Shown piece by piece: positions 1-8,056 of a stretch of DNA of 64,000 bases (position 1 is its first letter; each line of letters starts with the position of its first letter). The position numbers were made by a program, and so were the translations under genes. The notes under the pieces were generated by a model. It saw only the letters and a list, made by a program, of their open reading frames with translations, searched no databases and was not told the origin of the DNA. The DNA is from an uncultured Eubacterium sp. (GTDB taxonomy: Bacteria; Bacillota; Clostridia; Lachnospirales; Lachnospiraceae). The stretch lies in contig CAMUHY010000002.1 in the NCBI GenBank assembly GCA_947088865.1, positions 124,001 to 188,000 on the forward strand. The letters are read 5' to 3'.

Positions 1-357
1 TATGCAGGTATCTTCATTATCTACTAATATGGATTCTGGAATACCTGCACTTTCTTTTCCAAACATAATATAAGCATTGGATTCAAACTCCACCTCTGTA
101 TAAACTTTATGTGCTTTTGTCGTCGCCATATATATTTTGGCTTCTGGATTTTTTGTTAAAAAATCTTGATAGTCATCATAAATTGTCACATCCAACTGTT
201 CCCAATAATCAAGCCCTGCTCTTTTAATCATCTTTTCATTTAAACAAAATCCCAATGGTCGAATCAAATGCAGTTTCGTGCCTGTCGCAACACAAGTTCG
301 CCCAATATTTCCTGTATTTGCAGGCATCTCTGGCTCTAGTAAAACAATATTTAACAT
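1..357 (-). CDS. trmL: tRNA (cytidine(34)-2'-O)-methyltransferase, partial (3' end cut by window)
   Basis: The visible N-terminal 119 residues begin MLNIVLLEPEMPANTGNIGR, the signature start of TrmL, a small SPOUT methyltransferase that 2'-O-methylates the wobble base of tRNA-Leu isoacceptors. The family is about 155 residues long, so roughly the last 35 residues, which include part of the trefoil-knot cofactor site, lie outside the window. The ATG is at 355-357. It directly abuts the stop codon of the upstream cheX-like gene at 358, so the two are probably cotranscribed. Identification rests on the N-terminal NTGNIGR motif and the GKESAGIP stretch typical of the SPOUT knot. Confidence 0.9.
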   Translation of the reverse strand, partial: MLNIVLLEPEMPANTGNIGRTCVATGTKLHLIRPLGFCLNEKMIKRAGLDYWEQLDVTIYDDYQDFLTKNPEAKIYMATTKAHKVYTEVEFESNAYIMFGKESAGIPESILVDNEDTCI

Positions 358-828
358 TTAATTTGCATCCTTTACTGCTACGTCAAGTTCTATTGTAATA
401 TCACCACCGCTTAACGGAATACATATATTTTGTGTATGTGCATGTGAGACGGTCATATTTCCTCTGAAAATAGCAGGTGGTGTAATATCAATTCCAATTC
501 CTTTTGTTGAGAGTATTGTCGCAGCGTTGCCCATAATCATATTGCCCAGTTCACTAATGGCGCTTAAAGACATGGCGTCAAGCTCTGTTACATTGAATCC
601 TGCCATCATTTTAGAGGCAATCTCTAATGACTTTTCATAACTTAGAGCAATCATAACCTGACCGCGCATTTCACCAGTAACACCTATCATAATAACAACA
701 GAATCACTTGAAAATTCTGCCTGTTTAATATAAGGTTTGCCCACAGTTATATCAACTTGACAAATATCTTTTATAATACTAGTTGCTGCCTTTAAAAATG
801 GATTAATATATTCTACATTGATTGACAT
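358..828 (-). CDS. CheX-family chemotaxis phosphatase-like protein
   Basis: This 156-residue protein matches the CheC/CheX/FliY phosphatase fold, which dephosphorylates CheY-P in flagellated bacteria. The catalytic pattern S-x3-E-x2-N is visible at about residues 89-96 (Glu93, Asn96), followed 21-22 residues later by Pro117-Pro118, as in active CheX. There is no signal peptide or membrane segment, so it should be cytoplasmic. No other chemotaxis gene is near; the neighbours are trmL and an aminotransferase. It may act on a response regulator encoded elsewhere, or on a stand-alone REC protein. The start is ATG with purine-rich upstream sequence. CheX is favoured over CheC because only one ExxN motif is present. 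Confidence 0.82.
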   Translation of the reverse strand: MSINVEYINPFLKAATSIIKDICQVDITVGKPYIKQAEFSSDSVVIMIGVTGEMRGQVMIALSYEKSLEIASKMMAGFNVTELDAMSLSAISELGNMIMGNAATILSTKGIGIDITPPAIFRGNMTVSHAHTQNICIPLSGGDITIELDVAVKDAN

Positions 829-844
829 TTACTTTCCTTCCCCC

Positions 845-2002
845 TTAAATACTCTCAATAAATTTTTTAATTCTGTCTAGTCCTACTTTAAGATTTTCAA
901 TCGAATATGCGTATGATATTCGGACAAACCCCTCTCCGCACGCGCCAAATGCTGTGCCCGGAATCACTGCAAGTTTCTGTTCTTGAAGCAAACGATTTGC
1001 AAATTCCTCTGAAGTCATCCCAAACTTTTTAATAGAAGGAAATATGTAAAATGCTCCATATGGCTCAAAACATTCAATTCCCATCTCTTTTAATGCGTGA
1101 ATCAAAAATCGTCTTCTCTGATTATAAGCTTCCACCATTTTATCAACGTCATCATCACAATGTCTCAATGCCTCAACCGCAGCAAACTGACTATTTGTAG
1201 GCGCACACATAATAGCAAACTGATGTAATTTTAATATTTGCTCCATAATATTTTTTGGTCCGCAGGCATAACCAAGTCGCCAGCCCGTCATAGCAAAGGA
1301 TTTAGAAAAACCATTAATCACAATGGTTCGTTCTTTCATACCTGGCAAAGAAGCTATGGAACAGTGCTTATTGTCATATGTCAATTCCGAGTAAATCTCA
1401 TCGGAAATAACATATAAATCATGTTCTATTATAATTGGCACTAATTCTTCCAACTCCTCTTTTGTCATAATAGCGCCTGTCGGATTGCTTGGATAAGCTA
1501 GTATCAATATCTTTGTTTTGTCTGTAATACTTGCAATCAATTCTTCTTTTGTCAATTTAAATTCATTTTCTGCCTTAAGATTGATATATACAGGTGTAGC
1601 ATCCGCCATAATTGCACATGGTGCATAAGACACAAAACAAGGCTGTGGAATTAAAACTTCATCACCTGGATTTATCATGCTTCGCAGTGCCAAATCAATT
1701 CCTTCACTGCCGCCAACAGTAACAACAATCTCTTTATCGGGGTCATAATCCAAACTGTATTTTCGGTTTAGATAATGACTAATCTCTTCCCTTAATTCCT
1801 TTAGCCCTGCATTTGCTGTGTAGTATGTCTTTCCTTGTTCTAACGCATATATGCCCTCTTCCCGAACAACATAAGGCGTATCAAAATCGGGTTCGCCTAC
1901 GCCAAGTGAGATGGCTCCTGGCATCTCGCTGACCACATCAAAAAACTTTCTAATTCCCGACGGTTCAATATCTACTATTTTTTTAGACAATACATTTCTC
2001 AT
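845..2002 (-). CDS. PLP-dependent class I/II aminotransferase (AlaT/PatA-like)
   Basis: A 385-residue fold-type I aminotransferase. The Schiff-base lysine is Lys234 in the motif GFSKSFAMTGWRLGY. AYPSNPTG at about 169-176 and the SDEIY motif at about 200-204 supply cofactor contacts. It should move amino groups between 2-oxoglutarate or pyruvate and an aromatic amino acid or alanine; the exact substrate cannot be read from sequence. Its start overlaps the end of the upstream Lrp/AsnC gene by 4 bp (ATGA type), which implies coupled translation. The pairing resembles the alaR-alaT (yugG-yugH) pair of Bacillus, so alanine metabolism is a reasonable inference. Confidence 0.88.
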   Translation of the reverse strand: MRNVLSKKIVDIEPSGIRKFFDVVSEMPGAISLGVGEPDFDTPYVVREEGIYALEQGKTYYTANAGLKELREEISHYLNRKYSLDYDPDKEIVVTVGGSEGIDLALRSMINPGDEVLIPQPCFVSYAPCAIMADATPVYINLKAENEFKLTKEELIASITDKTKILILAYPSNPTGAIMTKEELEELVPIIIEHDLYVISDEIYSELTYDNKHCSIASLPGMKERTIVINGFSKSFAMTGWRLGYACGPKNIMEQILKLHQFAIMCAPTNSQFAAVEALRHCDDDVDKMVEAYNQRRRFLIHALKEMGIECFEPYGAFYIFPSIKKFGMTSEEFANRLLQEQKLAVIPGTAFGACGEGFVRISYAYSIENLKVGLDRIKKFIESI

Positions 2003-2484
2003 GGTGTTATTAATATCCTTTCGTCCTTATGTGTAGAGCCTAAAACGGTTCCATAATCCTTATATTTTTTAAGAACAAAATGTGTTGATGTGCTAAGAAC
2101 AGTCTCTAACGGTGAGAGTTTATCGGCAACAAACTGTGCCACTGCCTTCATCGTCTTATCCTCTACAATCACCGTAAAATCAAAGCCTCCAGACATTAGA
2201 TATACCGATGTAACCTCATTATATTGATACAGTCGTTCTGCAATCTTATCAAATCCTAAACCTCTTTGCGGTGTAACTTTTACCTCTATCAACGCAATCA
2301 CTTTCTCATCGCCTGTCTTTGACCAATCTATGATTGTATTGTAGCCGCAGATAATATTTTCTTTTTCCATAGCAGCAATCTCATTTGCTACTTCCACTTC
2401 ACTGACACCAAGCATAACTGCTACATCTTGAATATCAATCCTGCTGTTTTTCTCAAGTAAACTTAATATTTTTTCTCTCATCAT
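1999..2484 (-). CDS. Lrp/AsnC-family transcriptional regulator
   Basis: A winged-HTH domain spans about the first 60 residues (REKILSLLEKNSRIDI onward), followed by an RAM/AsnC ligand-binding domain with the usual GFDFTVIVEDKT core. Such proteins form octamers and sense amino acids. The frame stays open farther upstream, but the ATG near 2484 is chosen because it lies 8 nt after an AGGA ribosome-binding site; the extra upstream residues are unlike the family. Its first 30 bp overlap the 3' end of the AIR-synthase-like gene, and its 3' end overlaps the aminotransferase start. It probably controls this operon in response to an amino acid. Confidence 0.85.
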   Translation of the reverse strand: MMREKILSLLEKNSRIDIQDVAVMLGVSEVEVANEIAAMEKENIICGYNTIIDWSKTGDEKVIALIEVKVTPQRGLGFDKIAERLYQYNEVTSVYLMSGGFDFTVIVEDKTMKAVAQFVADKLSPLETVLSTSTHFVLKKYKDYGTVLGSTHKDERILITP

Positions 2485-3460
2485 CAACATTTCCTTTCCA
2501 ATCAGCATACAAACTATCTTGCTTTGGCAAATCCAAATAACGAACTTCATCCAGATTGTGAATAATCTTATCATTTCCTGATATTGTTCTGCCAATCACA
2601 CTTGCCTTAATTCCCTGTTTCGCTAATGTTTTTACTATACCATATCCATCTGCAAATGTCATTAACAAACACCCCGCAGATTGCAATTGATATGGATTGA
2701 TATCATACATTTCACAAATTTCAATAATTTCCTGTTTCACAGGAATCTTTCTAAGGTCTACATCAATCCCCACACCCGATGCTTGTGCCATATCCCACAA
2801 CGCTGCAAAAATGCCGCCCTGTGATACGTCGTGCATACAATGTACACCTGCTTTTTTAGCAATTTCAGCCTCAATCCAAACAGACATATCTTCTTTATTT
2901 CCCATCGCTTTATCAATAAAATCAATGTTATATCTTGACAAAATCTGCTCTTTGTTTTGTTCAATAATATTTCGTATGCCTCCGATACCTATCCATTTTG
3001 TAAGAACAATATCTTCGTGAACAAGAGCCTTATTGCTTTGCATCCTATGTTTGTCATCTTCCATAATTCCAATGCCTGTCACAGAAATAATAGGTTTTAA
3101 AACTACATCACTGACCTGTGTATGCCCTCCTGCTATGGCAAGTCCAAGACTACGGCAATCTTTTGAGAGTTCTTCCATTATTTCCCGCAATCGTATCTCA
3201 CGAAAATTTTGAGGAAGAACGATACTGCACTGTATACAAACTGGTCTGCCGCCTCTTGCACATATATTATTTGCAACGGTATAGACGGGTTCTATCCCAC
3301 AATCGGTTGCCATTAACACAAAATCTTGTTTTCCTATATAAATCTTGTTTGCATCAAGTCCAACCTTATTTTTTTCTGGAACATAGGCATTATAAAGACC
3401 ACTAATAGTTTTTAAAACGGTTCTTTTTAAAATTGTATTTGATATTTTCCCTATTTTCAT
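2453..3460 (-). CDS. AIR synthase-related (PurM/HypE superfamily) protein
   Basis: This 335-residue protein has the two-lobe PurM-like architecture. An N-terminal domain contains DFVLMATDCG and the metal/ATP-contact stretch NNICARGGRP; a C-terminal domain contains CMHDVSQGGI. These are the hallmarks of AIR synthase, HypE, SelD and ThiL relatives, which use ATP to form phosphorylated or dehydrated intermediates. It is shorter than SelD, lacks the SelD catalytic Cys/Sec context, and is not next to hyp genes, so the substrate is unknown. It leads an operon with an Lrp regulator and an aminotransferase. An AAGGA ribosome-binding site sits 5 nt before the ATG and directly follows a copy of the interspersed repeat at 3471. 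Confidence 0.8.
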   Translation of the reverse strand: MKIGKISNTILKRTVLKTISGLYNAYVPEKNKVGLDANKIYIGKQDFVLMATDCGIEPVYTVANNICARGGRPVCIQCSIVLPQNFREIRLREIMEELSKDCRSLGLAIAGGHTQVSDVVLKPIISVTGIGIMEDDKHRMQSNKALVHEDIVLTKWIGIGGIRNIIEQNKEQILSRYNIDFIDKAMGNKEDMSVWIEAEIAKKAGVHCMHDVSQGGIFAALWDMAQASGVGIDVDLRKIPVKQEIIEICEMYDINPYQLQSAGCLLMTFADGYGIVKTLAKQGIKASVIGRTISGNDKIIHNLDEVRYLDLPKQDSLYADWKGNVDDERKNIKFT

Positions 3461-3470
3461 ATTTTTCCTT

Positions 3471-3515
3471 ATTTTCGCGCTGCTTTATTGCGCAAAAAAC
3501 AAAATTTTAATTTTC
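3471..3515. repeat. Short copy of the RBS-proximal interspersed repeat (family 1)
   Basis: On the coding strand the element ends with AAAGCAGCGCGAAAATAAGGA, running straight into the ribosome-binding site of the downstream gene at 3460. It shares its proximal GCGCTGCTTT box and distal TTTTAATTTTCA end with copies at 7889, 22752, 36870 and 38681, but lacks the middle hairpin, so it looks like an internally deleted copy. Confidence 0.65.
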
Positions 3516-3562
3516 AATCTCTTCTGCTCTTGTTCTTTTTCTCTAAATAGTTTATTATTAAT

Positions 3563-3679
3563 TTAGTTAAAGGATAATATTGCTGAAGCGATTACTGGAA
3601 GTACCATCGCTGCTATAAGGAGAATAATTAATACAGATGACATTATTTTTTTATTTTTCTTATTATTAAAATCAATCAT
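3563..3679 (-). CDS. Small single-pass membrane protein (38 aa)
   Basis: The frame begins ATG at 3677-3679 and encodes a lysine/asparagine-rich head of about 12 residues (MIDFNNKKNKK), then one hydrophobic segment at about residues 14-35 and a short tail ending LSFN. An AAGGG ribosome-binding site lies 7 nt before the start. The positive-inside head predicts an N-in topology. It is divergent from the 218-residue gene, with only 33 bp between the two start codons, so each promoter must lie inside or beyond the other gene's leader. I do not recognise the family. The function is unknown, though small membrane-protein regulators are a possibility. Confidence 0.6.
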   Translation of the reverse strand: MIDFNNKKNKKIMSSVLIILLIAAMVLPVIASAILSFN

Positions 3680-3712
3680 AATAACCCTTTCTATATGGAG
3701 GTAACTTAACTT

Positions 3713-4369
3713 ATGCAACTAATACTGCCTTATTTTATACTATTCATCGTAGTGTTGCAAATACTTTTAAGGAAAAATTCCAAAAAAAACGATGAAAAAA
3801 TAAATCAATTTTGGGAACGCGAACGAAAAGCCAATGAAGTGCGCAAAAAAGATATTTCTAATTTAAATTATATTGTGATACCAAATCACTTACTGCCTGA
3901 TAGAACTCTTCCTGATAATACTTTAGATAACAGTAGTGATTCTCTTACTGCTGCTATCTTTACGATTCCAGAAATTAAAGATGCTTACTATTCATTTGCA
4001 AGTTTTCAAGAAAAAAAAATGTTTAACTTAAACAATTGCAGCAATACTGATATTAAAATGGAATATGGTGCTGCCAATCTTACCATTATGTCCGAATATG
4101 ATGATAATTTTATTGCTATGTGCAAAGCTGCTGTAAAACTTGCCAACGCTTTTGATAAAAATGGAATGATAGAAAAAGCGGTTCCCTATCTGGAATTTAT
4201 CGTAAAATCAGGAACGGATATAAGCTCTGCTTACTTAATGCTTGCAAATTATTATATTGAAAACAATAATACAAAAGAGATTGATAACTTAAAATTATAT
4301 GCTAGTTCACTTAATTCTCTCACAAAAGATATTATTTTAAAAAAGCTGGAGCAGACTGTATCAACCTAA
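3713..4369 (+). CDS. Membrane-anchored protein of unknown function
   Basis: A 218-residue product with an N-terminal hydrophobic anchor (about residues 2-19), then a charged Lys/Glu region at about 21-50, a Ser/Asp/Thr-rich linker, and an alpha-helical C-terminal half. Pairs of helices such as AVKLANAFDKNGMIEKAVPY suggest one or two TPR-like repeats. It is one of few plus-strand genes here. GGAGG 10 nt upstream supports the ATG. It diverges from the small membrane protein at 3563-3679, and they may form a functional pair at the membrane. No enzymatic motif is visible. Confidence 0.7.
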   Translation: MQLILPYFILFIVVLQILLRKNSKKNDEKINQFWERERKANEVRKKDISNLNYIVIPNHLLPDRTLPDNTLDNSSDSLTAAIFTIPEIKDAYYSFASFQEKKMFNLNNCSNTDIKMEYGAANLTIMSEYDDNFIAMCKAAVKLANAFDKNGMIEKAVPYLEFIVKSGTDISSAYLMLANYYIENNNTKEIDNLKLYASSLNSLTKDIILKKLEQTVST

Positions 4370-4433
4370 CATATGAATGACCCTACATGCCATTTGCACA
4401 AACAAAACTGTATACTAACTTTGCATAATCAAA

Positions 4434-4600
4434 AGAGTTTTCATAAAAATCATCCATTCCGAAGCGTAGCGTAGGAATTGCGCAATAGAAATTCGCAGAG
4501 GCGATTTCTATTGTCGCATCAAGCCCTATTTGTGACGCTTCGGCACAAATAGGTAACAAACTGGTTTGTTTGTGAAATAATAAGCGCATCAGCATTATTT
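4434..4600. repeat. Interspersed palindromic repeat, variant of family 1
   Basis: Contains a perfect hairpin with arms CCTATTTGTG (4525-4534) and CACAAATAGG (4544-4553). Its 9-nt loop ACGCTTCGG is exactly complementary to CCGAAGCGT at 4459-4467, so a pseudoknot is possible. A second hairpin pairs AATAGAAAT with ATTTCTATT around 4483-4512. The CCGAAGCGTAGC box recurs just upstream of the ilvE start at 34434. A short open frame across this element is judged non-coding. Confidence 0.65.
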
Positions 4601-4608
4601 TTCACACT

Positions 4609-4674
4609 AATATGCTCCCTTCTAAGCAAATAAGTGAAATAATAAAAATCACTTAATACTTAAAAGGGAGCATT
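4609..4674. terminator. Nested palindrome, possible bidirectional terminator
   Basis: Outer arms ATGCTCCCTT and AAGGGAGCAT enclose inner arms AAGTGA and TCACTT. The structure lies between the convergent 218-residue gene and the pectate lyase gene, the expected place for a shared terminator. The T-run after it is short, only four residues on the plus strand, so termination is not certain. Confidence 0.5.
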
Positions 4675-4746
4675 TTCTATGCCTAAAATATATACATAAA
4701 TTAAATAAATATTTTTAGATATTTTTATCGATTGTAAAGTCTACTT

Positions 4747-6708
4747 CTAACCATAAAGAGCATCAATATCAATCAATTGAGCTAAATGCTTTAAAAGAAG
4801 AACAGCATCACTAACATTCGTGCTACCATCACCATTTACATCACATGCTTTTTCATAAATTGTTATATCGAAGTCTCTTACACCAGCTAAATATTTTTTT
4901 AAAAGCACAGCGTCCGTTGAATCTCTATCACCATCGCCGTCTATATCACCTTTCTTGACAGCAGAATCTGCAACATAGTCTGTTTGAAGCCACTCTGTGT
5001 TTGTCATTTCTATAACACCTGCACCAGAATTTCCAGTTACAACTTCCTTCACATCCTCAAGTGGAAGTACTTGATATTCAAATGGAAGTGTTCCATCTGT
5101 ATCATATGTAAATTCCATTGGCTTTGCTTCTTCGACCGTATAATTTCTCTTTTCATACGAATCTTCATTTACAATATGGGATGCCCAAGCCCACTTGCCA
5201 ACCGTTGACTTGTCTTTATATTTAAAGCCTGTTGTAAACAAATTATCGCCATTATTATCCCAACTGCTTCCTGTATAGGTACCCTTTGAATTAGTTACAG
5301 TTGAATTAACAATCAATGTATGATTGTACACATTCTTAAACATTATTGCCCACTCTGCAGTCATATTGCCTGTATCATCGCCTTGAACCTCAGCGCCTAC
5401 AATTGGCTCTTCAATACCATTAAATATACACGTATCTGCTGCAATACATGCACCATTTCTTGAATTTAAACAGCGTGATAATTTATATGGTCCAATTTTT
5501 TTAAATATTGGATTTGCTGCTTCTGCTGTCTGATGTGTTGAATCATCAATATAACAGTTGATAAGGTTGCCTACACCCTGTCGAATCATTGGCACACGCT
5601 GTCCAACATTCACATAGTGATTATATGCAAGCGTCAGCTTAATATTGCTGTTTGCATCCTCTACAACTCTGCCGTCTGAATATACATAATTTACAAAATC
5701 CTTATCACCTGAACCACTCAAATGACATTTCTTGTGATATGCAGAATATGCCATAATCTGCTCTGGTGTTGCACCGCCTTCTCTCATCTGTTTATATAAG
5801 CTTGATGCTTTAAGCTCACCTTTCTGATAACGGTCTTCCATAAACATAATAGACTGATAAATAGAGCCATCTTTTGATGGATTCTCAAGGGCTTCATCAC
5901 CAATCTTGCACCATGAAATCGTAATTCCTGTCGCACCATTTTCTAAATCGATATTTCCATCAGAGGCAATTTCAAATGTACAATGGTCAACCCATACATT
6001 CTTGCTGCCATTAAGCTTTAAGTTCGACCAACCAACTTCCTTTTGTGAACCGGCATCATCCCACTGCCACATTTCTTTAAAATGCAGATTTCTTATAACA
6101 ATATCACTGCCTGTAATTTTAAGCTCTGTATGCTTAATACAGCTTGCGTTTGGTGAAAAGATTGTAAGACCATCAATATTTCCTACGGTAATTGTTGTTA
6201 CACCGCTTTTCTCCATAAGCGGATTCGTAAATCCACCATTGACATTCGCCAACTCATTGGATGGTGTTTTATATTGACGAACAAAATTGTACTTTCTAAG
6301 CTCACTGCTTGTCAATAATTCCGTAAGATACTTATACCCCAAATCCATATCTTTTGTAATTTCCATAACTTTGACTTTACCACTCTGTGCATCACGAATT
6401 GCATCAAGGAATTTCTTTTCATCATCAATAACTCTGTAATACTCCGTTCCAACATACTCACTTCTGTCATGCACATTTCCTGAAGCAAATCCCGTAACAG
6501 AAAGAAATGAACTGTTATAAGCGCTTTCTGTTGATACAGTACCCGGAATTTCTGTTACAACATTTTGTGCATCACCTGCTGTTTTGCTTTCTGCATAGCC
6601 ACTTACAGGATTTTGAACAAATATTGCTGAAACAGTAAACATTCCTGCTAGCACAAGCGCACTGAACTTTGAAACATTTTTTCGATTAAAGCATAATTTT
6701 TTCCTCAT
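4747..6708 (-). CDS. Secreted pectate lyase (PL1-like) with C-terminal dockerin
   Basis: A 653-residue exoenzyme predicted to cleave polygalacturonate by beta-elimination. A signal peptide occupies about residues 1-39 (MRKKLCFNRK, hydrophobic LVLAGMFTVSAIF). The parallel beta-helix catalytic domain carries the WVDH motif at 239-242, the GNIDL and ITISWCK strands at about 251-267, and an RVPMIRQG stretch that matches the family's catalytic Arg region. Residues 585-653 form a type I dockerin with two calcium loops (DIDGDGDRDSTDA and DVNGDGSTNVSDA). GGAGG precedes the ATG by 10 nt. No scaffoldin or cohesin is encoded nearby. It fits a gut or rumen pectin degrader. Confidence 0.93.
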   Translation of the reverse strand: MRKKLCFNRKNVSKFSALVLAGMFTVSAIFVQNPVSGYAESKTAGDAQNVVTEIPGTVSTESAYNSSFLSVTGFASGNVHDRSEYVGTEYYRVIDDEKKFLDAIRDAQSGKVKVMEITKDMDLGYKYLTELLTSSELRKYNFVRQYKTPSNELANVNGGFTNPLMEKSGVTTITVGNIDGLTIFSPNASCIKHTELKITGSDIVIRNLHFKEMWQWDDAGSQKEVGWSNLKLNGSKNVWVDHCTFEIASDGNIDLENGATGITISWCKIGDEALENPSKDGSIYQSIMFMEDRYQKGELKASSLYKQMREGGATPEQIMAYSAYHKKCHLSGSGDKDFVNYVYSDGRVVEDANSNIKLTLAYNHYVNVGQRVPMIRQGVGNLINCYIDDSTHQTAEAANPIFKKIGPYKLSRCLNSRNGACIAADTCIFNGIEEPIVGAEVQGDDTGNMTAEWAIMFKNVYNHTLIVNSTVTNSKGTYTGSSWDNNGDNLFTTGFKYKDKSTVGKWAWASHIVNEDSYEKRNYTVEEAKPMEFTYDTDGTLPFEYQVLPLEDVKEVVTGNSGAGVIEMTNTEWLQTDYVADSAVKKGDIDGDGDRDSTDAVLLKKYLAGVRDFDITIYEKACDVNGDGSTNVSDAVLLLKHLAQLIDIDALYG

Positions 6709-6875
6709 AAATGTAATTCCTCCTTTTATATTTACAATTTAATTTTAATATGTTTAATATATACAGCATAATGACAAAAAATTGCTGCATATATTAAATA
6801 CTTTTAGTAAAATTTTACATAAAATTTTACTTTTAGTCAAGCAGATATTCATAATTTAGATAGTCAAGTAAAATA

Positions 6876-6970
6876 GTCAAATACCCCGCAGCTTGCTACG
6901 GGGTATTTGACCCTTGCGGCAGTCGCCAAATGGAAAGGCAAACATGTCCGCTTGGCTCGTTGCTCGCAGG
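6876..6970. repeat. Interspersed repeat family 2, copy A
   Basis: The first part, 6876-6911, is a perfect palindrome with 13-nt arms GTCAAATACCCCG and CGGGGTATTTGAC around a 10-nt loop. It is followed by a second imperfect palindrome, with TTGCGGCAGTCGCCAA at one side and TTGGCTCGTTGCTCGCA at the other. The second part is nearly identical to 35309-35371 and related to 22886-22955. It occupies the pectate lyase to kinase gap; the remainder of 6709-7118 is AT-rich and probably holds the lyase promoter. Confidence 0.75.
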
Positions 6971-7118
6971 AATAAAACACACTCAATAATTGTTAATTAT
7001 GCAAAAAAAGAGACCGTTGCAAAAAGAATTTTAAGAACTATATATAGCATAAAATTTCTATTTTGCAACTGCCTCAGAAAACTTTATATTTTTAATCTGC
7101 CTGCTGCTTGCCTATTCC

Positions 7119-7877
7119 CTATTGGAAATCACAAATATCAATCATAGACTCCAACAGTTCTTTTTCTTCTTCATTTTTTCTTGTCAACCTTGCTGCTGCA
7201 ACAATTGGCATCCACTTGTCAACATAGCGCTTTTCTGTATTGGTCTTCTCACAGAATTTTGCAATATACTTTTCTGCAAAATCTTCATCTTTTAATTTGA
7301 TTGTAAGATATGTATTTGCCACATCTGCACTAGCATTGCCCTGTGTTGCATGAACCCAGTCAACAGCAGTGATATCTGTAATATTATTATTTTCATCCGT
7401 ACTTACAATAATATTATCTGGACAATAATCACCATGACACAGCTTATTATGCTTTGGAAGCTCCTCTAATCTTGCAGACAACTCATACTTAATATTTGCA
7501 TGAATATCCAACTCTTTAATCTGTCTTGCCAACTTATCCTTTAACTTTAAAAGAAGCGGATTGCTGCGCTTGTTAAATTCAATCTGATATTCCACCATTG
7601 CCTCTGCATAGGCATCTGCATTTTCAGGATGCTCTTTAAGCAATTCTGCTAATGTCTTTCCTTTGATATATTCGCTCGCGATTACCCAACTTCCATCTTC
7701 TTCAACTGAAACACTCAACAACTTTGGAATTGCAAGTCCTGTATCCTCTACCCTTGCAGTGTTCAATGCTTCATATAACACATCTGTTTTGCTGTATTCA
7801 GGAGAGAATACTTTTAATGCCTTATCTCCTTCAATACGCACTAATTTAAGATTGCTTTTTGAAACTTCATTTGCCAT
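7119..7877 (-). CDS. Aminoglycoside/choline kinase-like (APH family) phosphotransferase
   Basis: About 252 residues with the protein-kinase-like APH fold. An N-lobe contains VIASEYIKGKTLAELL; the catalytic loop HGDYCPDNII includes the Brenner-motif Asp and Asn; a magnesium-binding DW follows in ITAVDWVHA. Homologues phosphorylate aminoglycosides, choline, homoserine or sugar alcohols, and the substrate here cannot be assigned. The ATG at 7877 is preferred because GGGG lies 6 nt upstream; an in-frame ATG at 7889 is the alternative. The gene directly follows a copy of the RBS-proximal repeat, which supplies the GGGGA sequence. Confidence 0.8.
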   Translation of the reverse strand: MANEVSKSNLKLVRIEGDKALKVFSPEYSKTDVLYEALNTARVEDTGLAIPKLLSVSVEEDGSWVIASEYIKGKTLAELLKEHPENADAYAEAMVEYQIEFNKRSNPLLLKLKDKLARQIKELDIHANIKYELSARLEELPKHNKLCHGDYCPDNIIVSTDENNNITDITAVDWVHATQGNASADVANTYLTIKLKDEDFAEKYIAKFCEKTNTEKRYVDKWMPIVAAARLTRKNEEEKELLESMIDICDFQ

Positions 7878-7888
7878 ACGAATCCCCA

Positions 7889-7990
7889 TTTCTGTGCCGC
7901 TTTATTATTTAAAAGAAAAAATTTGATACAATGTGTATCTGGCAGCACACAGACACACATTGCAAAATAACTTTAATTTTCAATATTATT
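7889..7990. repeat. RBS-proximal interspersed repeat (family 1), full-length copy
   Basis: The coding-strand proximal box reads GCGGCACAGAAATGGGGA and abuts the kinase start. The central hairpin has arms CAATGTGT (7929-7936) and ACACATTG (7955-7962). The loop GGCAGCACACAGA is partly complementary to the proximal TCTGTGCCGC box. The distal end is TTTAATTTTCAAT, shared with other copies. Confidence 0.7.
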
Positions 7991-8056
7991 TAACATAAAA
8001 TATTACTTATTGTAACAATATTATTTGTCATAATAATACTACTTACCGTAATAATA

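Noticed and set aside
2697-3405. Plus-strand frames antisense to the AIR-synthase-like gene
   Set aside because: Shadows of a well-supported gene; no ribosome-binding sites, hydrophobic random composition.
4383-4595. A 70-codon minus-strand frame
   Set aside because: It lies across interspersed palindromes, has no ribosome-binding site and its composition follows the repeat.
6914-7147. A plus-strand frame over repeat copy A
   Set aside because: Consists of repeat sequence plus the antisense of the kinase 3' end; no start signal.
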